A program made the translations under genes and the position numbers. 11,021 nt of DNA from Desulfobacterales bacterium (GTDB lineage Bacteria; Desulfobacterota; Desulfobacteria; Desulfobacterales; DAOWNP01), in assembly GCA_030149595.1 (NCBI GenBank), contig JASFBI010000021.1:1-11021 (forward strand). Direction: 5' to 3'. Every line of letters begins with the position of its first letter. Position 1 is the stretch's first letter. Below are positions 1 to 6,554 of the stretch, in pieces. The notes under the pieces are model-generated. The model did no database searches. It saw nothing but the letters and a program-made list of their open reading frames with translations, and had not been told where the DNA came from.

Positions 1-1
1 A

Positions 2-43
2 ATGGACGCTGTTGAAAAAGCAGGAGTAATTTTTACAAAATAA
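2..43 (+). CDS. C-terminal tail of an upstream gene, cut by the window edge (unidentified)
   Basis: A reading frame open to the left edge ends at the TAA at 41-43 and encodes a short tail ending ...AVEKAGVIFTK. The ATG at 2-4 happens to lie at the edge, so it is more likely an internal codon than a start. The stop is only 20 bases before the DUF4911 gene, so the two probably share a transcript. The tail is too short to name a family. The basis is the frame and the tight spacing only. Confidence 0.35.
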   Translation: MDAVEKAGVIFTK

Positions 44-63
44 ATAATATATTAAAAAAAATT

Positions 64-273
64 ATGAAAAATATAACAAAAATATTTAAGATAGACAAAG
101 AAAACATTGGTTTTTTAAAATTTATTATAGAAGCATACGATGGCATGGCTCAACTGACAACAATTAATGCAAAAGCAGGAATTATATCAATTACTATTGC
201 CTATGATTTAAAAGATTTCAAATTAATATTAGATGATTTAAGATGCAGCTTTCTTATTGAAGAAAAGGATTAA
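64..273 (+). CDS. DUF4911 family small protein
   Basis: A 69-residue protein without signal peptide or membrane segment, so probably cytoplasmic. The N-terminal half (around residues 14-28, GFLKFIIEAYDGMAQ) followed by a T-x-N-x-x-x-G-I-I-S strand resembles DUF4911, a short uncharacterised family I know mainly from Desulfobacterota. No catalytic motif is visible. The ATG at 64 has only a weak A-rich leader and no clear Shine-Dalgarno sequence. It may therefore depend on translation of the gene ending at 43. Its stop is 3 bases before the next gene, which overlaps miaB, so it sits in a probable miaB operon. The family call rests on memory of the pattern; the function is unknown. Confidence 0.6.
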   Translation: MKNITKIFKIDKENIGFLKFIIEAYDGMAQLTTINAKAGIISITIAYDLKDFKLILDDLRCSFLIEEKD

Positions 274-276
274 TAA

Positions 277-687
277 ATGAAAAGAGCAAGCGCTTTTGCT
301 ATATTAATTTTATTTTTTATTTTACTGACAGGAATGGGTAGTTCTGGAAAATATAACTCTGTTAAAGTTCCTAAAACCGATAAAAACTTTAAAGTAAACC
401 TTGTTGACATAACAGGCGTGTCTGTTTGCCTTGAAAATTTTTCCATTGAAGGCAAAACCAATGTTTTTGGAACATTTGGTAAATCAGATATATCAATAGA
501 TTTTGATCAAATTACATCAATAGCTTTTGTTCTCAAAGAAAAAGTGGTTAAAGCAACTGTAAAACTCTACAATGGTGTTACAATGGATATTTTGATCAAT
601 AAAAGAAAAAAATGTTTCGGGACGTTCTCTTTTACTAATTTTAGAATATATATTTCAAATATTAAAAGCTTAGAGTTTATAAAATGA
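277..687 (+). CDS. Small exported protein of unknown function, coupled to miaB
   Basis: A 136-residue protein with a typical Sec signal peptide: MKR at the N-terminus, a hydrophobic core at about residues 7-19, then a small-residue GMGSSG region where cleavage is likely. There is no lipobox cysteine, so it is not an obvious lipoprotein. The mature part is beta-rich, with alternating hydrophobic residues and two similar halves each ending in a strand like DQITSIAF or SNIKSLEF. This suggests a small beta-sandwich or barrel acting in the periplasm. An AGGA at 266-269 supports the ATG at 277. The gene begins 3 bases after the DUF4911 stop and its TGA overlaps the miaB ATG by 4 bases. I do not recognise a named family. 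Confidence 0.7.
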   Translation: MKRASAFAILILFFILLTGMGSSGKYNSVKVPKTDKNFKVNLVDITGVSVCLENFSIEGKTNVFGTFGKSDISIDFDQITSIAFVLKEKVVKATVKLYNGVTMDILINKRKKCFGTFSFTNFRIYISNIKSLEFIK

Positions 688-2054
688 AAAATAAATATTT
701 TTATATAAATACCATTGGATGCCAGATGAATGTTTATGATTCTGATAATATCGCATCTTCTCTTGTATCTCTGGGATATAACAAAACAGACTCCTATGAA
801 TCTGCAGATTTAATAATTATAAACACCTGCACCATACGTGAAAAAGCAAAAGAAAAAGCATTTAGCTTTATTGGCCGTCTTAATAAACTAAAAAAAAAAA
901 ACCCTGACTTAATAATAGGTGTAGGCGGTTGTGTTGCTCAGCAGGAAAAAGAAAAAATTTTCACAAGAATGCCCCATGTAAATTTTGTTTTTGGTACACA
1001 TACCATTTCTAATCTTCCAGATATTATAAAAAAAGTTAAATCAGGAAAAAACAAAATTATTGATGTACAATTTACTTCTAATATTCATGAAAACAGTAAT
1101 TTTACTAATTTTGTACCAGAGCAGGCTGTTTCAAAATTTATAACTATTATGAGGGGTTGTGAAAACTACTGCACCTACTGTGTGGTTCCCTCTGTCAGGG
1201 GCAAGGAGATAAGCCGTAAACCGGATGCTATACTAAAAGAGATAAATTATTTAGTAAATTCAGGAGTAAAAGAGATCACACTTCTGGGACAAAATGTAAA
1301 CAGTTACGGGAAAAAAGAGAACCTGTGTTCTTTTCCCCGGCTTCTATCCATGGTAAATGATATTTCTAAACTAAAAAGGATAAGATTTACAACATCACAC
1401 CCAAAAGATCTCACCGAAGGTCTTGTAGCATCCTTTAACCTTTTAGATAAATTATGCAACCATATCCATCTTCCTGTACAATCAGGTTCAAATAAAATAT
1501 TAAAAAAAATGAATCGTAAATATACAGTTGAAAATTATTTAAATAAAATTGATAACCTTAGAAGGGTATGTCCTGATATTGCAATTTCATCTGATATTAT
1601 TGTTGGTTTTCCAGGTGAATCTATATCTGATTTTAATGAAACAACAGCGTTGATAAAAGAGGTGGAATTTGATGGCTTGTTTGTTTTTGGCTATTCAGAC
1701 AGACAAAATACGCAAGCATCATCTTTTCCTGACAAGTTACCTGAAAAAGAGAAAAACAGAAGGCTAAACACTCTTTTAGATATTCAGGAAAAATACTCAA
1801 GAAAAAAAAACAGTGCCCTTATAAATTCTGTCCAGCACGTACTGATTGAAGGATTAAGTAAAAAACAAAAAACAGCCAAATCATCAAATGGATTTTTACA
1901 ATGGACTGGAAGAACTTCGTCAAATAAAATAGTGAATTTTGAAGTTAAAAATAATATCAAATTTAATGATTGTTATAAAGTTGGTAATATTGTAGAAATA
2001 AAAATAGAAAAAGCTTTTAACAATTCCCTTAAAGGAGTTCCCTTGCATAGATAA
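684..2054 (+). CDS. miaB: MiaB, tRNA-2-methylthio-N6-dimethylallyladenosine synthase
   Basis: A radical SAM methylthiotransferase of 456 residues, the usual length for MiaB. It converts i6A37 to ms2i6A37 in tRNAs reading UNN codons, using two [4Fe-4S] clusters and S-adenosylmethionine. The N-terminal UPF0004 domain carries the auxiliary-cluster cysteines C13 (TIGCQMN), C49 (NTCTIREKA) and C83 (GGCVAQ). The radical SAM CxxxCxxC motif is C159, C163, C166 (RGCENYCTYC), followed by VVPSVRG. A C-terminal TRAM domain covers roughly residues 378-446. The TIGCQMN and NTCTIREKA wording separates it from MtaB and RimO. The start overlaps the previous stop as ATGA, implying translational coupling. A run of 12 adenines at 890-901 lies inside the coding sequence. 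Confidence 0.97.
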   Translation: MKNKYFYINTIGCQMNVYDSDNIASSLVSLGYNKTDSYESADLIIINTCTIREKAKEKAFSFIGRLNKLKKKNPDLIIGVGGCVAQQEKEKIFTRMPHVNFVFGTHTISNLPDIIKKVKSGKNKIIDVQFTSNIHENSNFTNFVPEQAVSKFITIMRGCENYCTYCVVPSVRGKEISRKPDAILKEINYLVNSGVKEITLLGQNVNSYGKKENLCSFPRLLSMVNDISKLKRIRFTTSHPKDLTEGLVASFNLLDKLCNHIHLPVQSGSNKILKKMNRKYTVENYLNKIDNLRRVCPDIAISSDIIVGFPGESISDFNETTALIKEVEFDGLFVFGYSDRQNTQASSFPDKLPEKEKNRRLNTLLDIQEKYSRKKNSALINSVQHVLIEGLSKKQKTAKSSNGFLQWTGRTSSNKIVNFEVKNNIKFNDCYKVGNIVEIKIEKAFNNSLKGVPLHR

Positions 2055-2117
2055 ATTTTAAATCAAACTCACTCAGAATTTAATTACAAGCTAAAAATTA
2101 TTTATATTTAGTAACGT

Positions 2118-2269
2118 CCATGGCGTACCCACAACAGATCATGAAAGAGATATATTAATTTTACTTTCTTTCATATAACCGGCATGGCCGGAGCATGGTT
2201 ATTCACTATCGGCCACAACAAAAATTGAAACTCTCATGACTACGGTCTGTTGGACAGAGTTTCATATAA
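2118..2269 (+). repeat. Repeat array A: about two tandem two-hairpin units
   Basis: This is the first array of a repeat family also present at 3011-3138, 9965-9997 and 10922-11021. The right unit has hairpin 1, stem TGGCCG (2185-2190) with CGGCCA (2210-2215), and hairpin 2, TGAAACTCT (2226-2234) with AGAGTTTCA (2256-2264). The 56 bases at 2214-2269 differ from array B at two positions only. The left unit is decayed: a CATGG...CCACAAC box near 2119-2135, then ATGAAAGA (2141-2148) pairing with TCTTTCAT (2167-2174). The two TTTCATAT boxes are 91 bases apart, longer than the usual 78 because the hairpin 1 loop is 13 bases longer. The array ends 5 bases before the ribosome binding site of the next gene. 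Confidence 0.85.
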
Positions 2270-2274
2270 AAAAT

Positions 2275-2278
2275 GGAG
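2275..2278 (+). promoter_or_regulatory. Ribosome binding site fixing the DUF151 start
   Basis: GGAG lies 8 bases before the ATG at 2287, which places the start there. The longer in-frame ATG at 2236 has no such site and lies inside repeat array A. Confidence 0.75.
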
Positions 2279-2286
2279 ATAAAAAT

Positions 2287-2784
2287 ATGTTACGTGAAGT
2301 CAAAATAGCAGGTTTTACCATTGATCCATCTTCAAATACTCCTATTTTAATTTTACAATCAGACAATGGAGAGCACTCCATTCCCATATGGATAGGAGTA
2401 CTTGAAGCAACCTCTATTGTAACAGCCATACAAAAAATAAATTTTGACCGGCCCATGACCCATGATCTTATAAAAAACATACTGGATAAACTTCAGATAA
2501 ATATAGATAAAATTGAAATTAACGATTTAGACAACAATACTTTTTTTGCAAAAATTTTTTTTGCAGGTAAAGATTTAAAATATGACATTGACTCAAGACC
2601 AAGTGATGCCATAGCAATTGCAATAAGATATAATGCTCCTATATACGTGGATAATAAAGTACTGGAAAAATTTGATGTTAATGGAAAAGAAATTGAAATA
2701 TTTGATAAAACTGAAGAAGGTAAAAAATGGGCAGAATATTTAGAAAAACTCAGTCCCCAGGATTTCGGAAAGTATAAAATCTAA
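2287..2784 (+). CDS. DUF151 / bifunctional nuclease family protein
   Basis: A 165-residue soluble protein of the bifunctional nuclease (BFN, DUF151) family. Family members have been reported to have DNase and RNase activity in plants, and a Thermotoga structure is known; the bacterial role is unclear. Diagnostic parts are the N-terminal beta segment ending IPIWIG (residues 32-37), RPMTHDL (55-61) and the hallmark SRPSDAIAIA (103-112), followed by a short acidic C-terminal tail. I chose the ATG at 2287 because it has GGAG 8 bases upstream and the family starts with a short VKI/VxGxxxD segment. An in-frame ATG at 2236 would add 17 residues encoded by repeat DNA. Position after miaB is, as I recall, common in Desulfobacterota, but the repeat array may give it its own leader. 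Confidence 0.9.
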   Translation: MLREVKIAGFTIDPSSNTPILILQSDNGEHSIPIWIGVLEATSIVTAIQKINFDRPMTHDLIKNILDKLQINIDKIEINDLDNNTFFAKIFFAGKDLKYDIDSRPSDAIAIAIRYNAPIYVDNKVLEKFDVNGKEIEIFDKTEEGKKWAEYLEKLSPQDFGKYKI

Positions 2785-3283
2785 CAGTAACTAATTTAAA
2801 AATAATCTCCATAACTTATATCTTTAATAACACCTGATCTTAGTAGTTTTTAAAAAAAATCATTAGAAATAGTTGCTTTTTTAAATTATTGTGATATTAA
2901 AATGTAATTATGTTTAATGAAGCTAAAAAATATCATTAATACTTCTACGTTTTCTATATTTCAGAAAATATTTTAACAAAATAGATATATTTTCCTGCAA
3001 AAACATATTATTATAACATACATGGCAGATTTATCTGCCACAACGAAAATTGAAACTCTCATGATTACGGTCTGTTGGACAGAGTTTCATATAAATATAC
3101 ATGACAGATTTATCTGTCTCAATGAAAATTGAAACTCTGCTGTATTATTAAGATAGCAGTAATAATATTTTTATATATAAATTATCTAACCGGCATAGTA
3201 TAAAAAAATTTAATTCTAAAAAAAATCTATCTATATTTTTTATCAATTTATCAAAATGTTAAAAATATCTGCAAAGGCTTAAA
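2785..3283. other. Gene-free 499-base region holding repeat array B
   Basis: No convincing coding frame exists on either strand, and the sequence is very AT-rich. The centre is repeat array B (3011-3138). Just after it, TATTATT (3143-3149) and AATAATA (3161-3167) form a weak 7-base inverted repeat. Near 3186-3193 the string AACCGGCAT recalls the start of hairpin 1 in array A (2177-2184), possibly a trace of a further unit. I see no GC-rich hairpin followed by a T-run that would end the DUF151 transcript, and no clear sigma-70 promoter for the following dehydratase gene, although one is expected here. Confidence 0.6.
3011..3138 (+). repeat. Repeat array B: one full two-hairpin unit plus a partial second
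   Basis: The order is hairpin 1, hairpin 2, hairpin 1, then the first arm of hairpin 2. First hairpin 1: TGGCAGA (3023-3029) with TCTGCCA (3034-3040), loop TTTA. Hairpin 2: TGAAACTCT (3051-3059) with AGAGTTTCA (3081-3089), with GTC/GAC able to extend the inner end across a one-sided bulge. Second hairpin 1: GACAGA (3103-3108) with TCTGTC (3113-3118), in which a G-to-A change on one arm is matched by C-to-T on the other. Positions 3012-3078 match the reverse complement of array C at 65 of 67 bases. The array ends about 145 bases before the dehydratase start and has the same orientation. Confidence 0.9.
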
Positions 3284-5239
3284 ATGAAAAATTTTATGCA
3301 GCACCCTCTTTACATCTCTTTATCTAAATTCCAGACCAGCCGGATTAATAGAAATATTATTTTAATTTTTTGTGTTGATTTAGTTTTAATAACTTTATCT
3401 TTATACTTTGCTTATTTAATACGATTTGACTATCAGATTCTTAGTGCGGACTGGTTGCTTTATAAACAGATATTACCCACTGTAATTCTCATTAAAATGA
3501 CCACATTTTACTGGTTTAATCTTTACATAGGGATATTCAGATTCACAGGGATTTCTGATTTATCAAATATTTTAAAGGCTTCAACAATAAGCAGTTTGTT
3601 AATACTTGTTTATATACTGTTTAATAACAGGTTTGAAGGCTTTTCAAGATCTGTCTTTACAATAGACTACTTTATCACCATTGTTTCATTAAGCGGTTCA
3701 AGAATTCTCATAAGAATATATTATGAAAAAAAAACAGGAAACAAAGAACTTATTCCGTCGTTAATTTCAAAAATAAAAATATTAAATTTTGAAAAAAAGA
3801 AGGATGTTAAAAATCTTTTGATTATTGGAGCAGGTTCATGTGGCAATACAATTTTTCGCGAGATAAAAAACAATTCCACTTTAAAATATAAAATTATCGG
3901 TTTTGCAGATGATAATCCTTTAAAACAGGGCATGACAATCCATGGACACCCTGTTTTAGGTTCAATTAAAAATATCCATACCTTTGTTGAAAAATATAAT
4001 ATAGATGAACTTTTAATTGCCATTCCTTCTGCTACTTCTAAGCAAATAAGAGTTATTATCAATCATTGTAATAATGCAAAAATAAAGTTCAAAACAATTC
4101 CAGGATATGGGGAGTTAATAAATGGCAAGGTTACTATAAACTCCATAAGAAATGTTGCATATAACGACCTTTTAGGCAGAGATACAATCAAACTGGATCA
4201 AAAAAAAATCGGGAATTATATTAAAGATAATACAATTATGGTTACAGGAGCAGGCGGTTCCATAGGCTCTGAATTATGCAGGCAGATTTGCAGATTCTCA
4301 CCTAAAAAACTTTTACTCTTTGAAAGAGCAGAAAGCCCTCTTTATGAAATTGAGCTCGAATTAAAACACGATTTTAGTAATATAGAAATAGTTCCTGTTT
4401 TAGAAGACATACAAAAACAACTTCACTTAGATGCAGTATTTGAAAAAAATGATATAGATATAGTATTTCATGCAGCCGCATATAAACATGTTCCCATGCT
4501 TGAAATTCAACCATGGAAAGCTGTTCAGAATAATATAGCAGGAACTCAAAACCTTATTGAAATATCAAAGAAGTATAAAGTTAAAAGATTTGTTTTTGTC
4601 TCAACTGACAAAGCAGTCAGGCCCACAAATGTCATGGGAGCATCAAAGCGTATTGCTGAAATGCTTATTCAAAGCCAGGATTTTTATCATAAATCCACAA
4701 CAAAATTTATGATAGTAAGATTTGGGAATGTTGCCGGAAGTGTAGGAAGTGTAATTCCTCTTTTTAAAAAACAGATAAAACATGGAGGCCCGATTACTGT
4801 AACACATCCTGATGTAACAAGATACTTTATGCTGGTACATGAAGCCTGCCAGCTTATACTGCAGGCAGGTGCTATAAGTAACGGCTCTTCAGGTGCCAAG
4901 ATATTTATTCTTGATATGGGAACCCCGATTAAAATAGATGATATGGCAAAAGATTTAATACAACTCTCAGGCCTTCAAACAGATATTGATATTAAAATCA
5001 AATATGTTGGACTGAGACCTGGAGAAAAACTTTACGAAGAGCTTATTACCGAAGGTGAAGGAATAGTTAAAACAGGTCATGAAAAAATTATGATACTTGA
5101 AGGAAAATATAAAAACCCTGTTAAATTAAACGGCAATATTAAAGAACTTATCAGTCAGGCAACTATAGGAAACAGCAATGTAATACGAGATATGTTAAAA
5201 GACATTGTTCCTGAATACAGTCCTGCAAACTTAAATTAA
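3284..5239 (+). CDS. Membrane-bound nucleotide-sugar 4,6-dehydratase (PglF/WbpM/CapD-like)
   Basis: A 651-residue inner-membrane enzyme that likely converts UDP-GlcNAc (or a related UDP-sugar) to a 4-keto-6-deoxy sugar for surface glycan or protein glycosylation. About four transmembrane segments lie within residues 22-145. A first Rossmann-like domain follows (GAGSCG at 182-187), then the dehydratase domain with TGAGGSIGSE at 321-330. The active-site block STDKAVRPTNVMGASK (440-455) has Asp442, Lys443, Met451 and Lys455. Met replaces the usual SDR tyrosine, as in the long PglF/WbpM subgroup rather than the short FlaA1/PseB one. An AAGG six bases before the ATG supports the start. No other sugar gene is in the window, so the exact product is unknown. 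It converges on mtaB with a 10-base gap. Confidence 0.9.
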   Translation: MKNFMQHPLYISLSKFQTSRINRNIILIFCVDLVLITLSLYFAYLIRFDYQILSADWLLYKQILPTVILIKMTTFYWFNLYIGIFRFTGISDLSNILKASTISSLLILVYILFNNRFEGFSRSVFTIDYFITIVSLSGSRILIRIYYEKKTGNKELIPSLISKIKILNFEKKKDVKNLLIIGAGSCGNTIFREIKNNSTLKYKIIGFADDNPLKQGMTIHGHPVLGSIKNIHTFVEKYNIDELLIAIPSATSKQIRVIINHCNNAKIKFKTIPGYGELINGKVTINSIRNVAYNDLLGRDTIKLDQKKIGNYIKDNTIMVTGAGGSIGSELCRQICRFSPKKLLLFERAESPLYEIELELKHDFSNIEIVPVLEDIQKQLHLDAVFEKNDIDIVFHAAAYKHVPMLEIQPWKAVQNNIAGTQNLIEISKKYKVKRFVFVSTDKAVRPTNVMGASKRIAEMLIQSQDFYHKSTTKFMIVRFGNVAGSVGSVIPLFKKQIKHGGPITVTHPDVTRYFMLVHEACQLILQAGAISNGSSGAKIFILDMGTPIKIDDMAKDLIQLSGLQTDIDIKIKYVGLRPGEKLYEELITEGEGIVKTGHEKIMILEGKYKNPVKLNGNIKELISQATIGNSNVIRDMLKDIVPEYSPANLN

Positions 5240-5249
5240 GTTTACTCAG

Positions 5250-6551
5250 CTATTCAGCCGTTCCAAACAGACTTTTACCATCATATTTTAATACTTTTAC
5301 TAAAGTCAGTTTGTTTTTATGCTTTTCATCTCCAGATACAAGTATTTTTACATAATTTGATGTAAAACCTTTTAACATACCTGTTTTTTGATCATTTGAT
5401 GTTTCAATAAGAACCTGGTCTTTTTTTCCTATAGCCTTTTTATAAAAAATTTCTTTTTTAATTTCACCAAGCATACGAATTTTTTCACATCTTATTTTTT
5501 TAACTTTAAAATCAACCTGATCTGTAAAATTATAAGCAATGGTCTTTTCCCTTGGAGAATAGGGGAAAACATGCAGATAAGTTAAAGGAGCAGATTTTAT
5601 AAATTCATGGGTTGTTAGAAAGGAGCTCTCTGTCTCACCTGGAAATCCCATTAAAAAATCAGCTCCTATTCCTGCATCAGGCATAAGATCAACTATTTTA
5701 TTTATCAATTTTAACACATCGCAGCTATTATAAGGTCTGGACATTCGTTTTAAAATTTCATCGTCAGCACTTTGAATGGGAATATGAAAATGATTACATA
5801 TTATCTCTGATTTTGAAATTAAATTTAATATTTCATCTGACAGTTCATTAGGTTCAATGGAACTTATTCTGATCCTTTTTATCAGTTTTTCAGAATCTAT
5901 TTTTTCAAGCAGCCTGTAAAGACTGGTTTTGTCCTTTAGATCCAGTCCATAGCGGCCCAAATGAATTCCTGTTAAAACAACCTCCTGATAACCATGGTCA
6001 CTCAATCTTTTAATGGCTTTTATAACTTTATCAAAGGACATACTTCTACTTGGTCCCCTTGTAAAAGGGACAATACAATATGTACAAAACGCCTCGCACC
6101 CATCCTGTATTTTTAGAAAAGGCCTGGTTTTTTTATTTACAGAAGTTAAAATATAGTCATCAAAAATTCTTTTCCCAAAAATATCTTCCCTGAACAACCC
6201 AGGAGATTCAAAAGGGTGATCAGATTTTAAAATTTCACATATTTTATTTTTATGACTGTTACCAATTACATCATAAACACCTTTGATTTTTAATATTTCA
6301 TCGGGCTGACTTTGTGCATAACACCCTGTAACAACTATTTTAGCTGAAGGATAGTCTCTTATTGCTCTTCTTACAGCCTGCCTTGACTGCATGGATGCTT
6401 TTTGTGTTACAGTACAGGTATTAATTATACAAACATCTGTCTCTGCCTCATCTTTTTGGACAAATCCCGCCTTATTTAAAAGCCTGGAAATTGCATCAGA
6501 TTCGCACTGATTTACCTTACAGCCCAATGAGGTTATCTTATAAGTTTTCAT
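5250..6551 (-). CDS. mtaB: MtaB, tRNA (t6A37) methylthiotransferase
   Basis: A 433-residue radical SAM methylthiotransferase that converts t6A37 to ms2t6A37 in ANN-decoding tRNAs. The UPF0004 domain has C11 (SLGCKVNQCES), C46 (NTCTVTQKA) and C77 (VTGCYAQ). The radical SAM cysteines are C152, C156 and C159 (DGCEAFCTYC), followed by IVPFTRGPSRS. The LGCKVNQ and RGPSRS wording is typical of MtaB (YqeV-like) and differs from the MiaB upstream in this window. A TRAM domain occupies about residues 370-430. The ATG is 3 bases after the mnmA stop, so it is the last gene of the NIL-ferredoxin/mnmA/mtaB operon. No terminator hairpin is evident in the short gap to the convergent dehydratase gene. Confidence 0.94.
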   Translation of the reverse strand: MKTYKITSLGCKVNQCESDAISRLLNKAGFVQKDEAETDVCIINTCTVTQKASMQSRQAVRRAIRDYPSAKIVVTGCYAQSQPDEILKIKGVYDVIGNSHKNKICEILKSDHPFESPGLFREDIFGKRIFDDYILTSVNKKTRPFLKIQDGCEAFCTYCIVPFTRGPSRSMSFDKVIKAIKRLSDHGYQEVVLTGIHLGRYGLDLKDKTSLYRLLEKIDSEKLIKRIRISSIEPNELSDEILNLISKSEIICNHFHIPIQSADDEILKRMSRPYNSCDVLKLINKIVDLMPDAGIGADFLMGFPGETESSFLTTHEFIKSAPLTYLHVFPYSPREKTIAYNFTDQVDFKVKKIRCEKIRMLGEIKKEIFYKKAIGKKDQVLIETSNDQKTGMLKGFTSNYVKILVSGDEKHKNKLTLVKVLKYDGKSLFGTAE

Positions 6552-6554
6552 TTT

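Noticed and set aside
2235..2244. The string CATGATTACG in hairpin 2 resembles the start of the lacZ alpha region of cloning vectors.
   Set aside because: Only about 10 bases match, the flanks differ, and the string recurs within a repeat family in several diverging copies; this is chance, not vector contamination.
3011..3138. Possible CRISPR array because of repeated units.
   Set aside because: Units are about 78 bases, only one or two per site, scattered over the window, and the sequence between conserved parts is itself conserved rather than unique spacers.
3143..3167. Inverted repeat TATTATT/AATAATA followed by a T-rich stretch, as a possible terminator.
   Set aside because: The stem has only A-T pairs and lies about 360 bases after the nearest upstream gene end; too weak to call.
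5250..6551. Second miaB copy, since it shares the UPF0004, radical SAM and TRAM layout.
   Set aside because: The LGCKVNQ and RGPSRS motifs and overall wording are those of MtaB; the true MiaB is at 684-2054.
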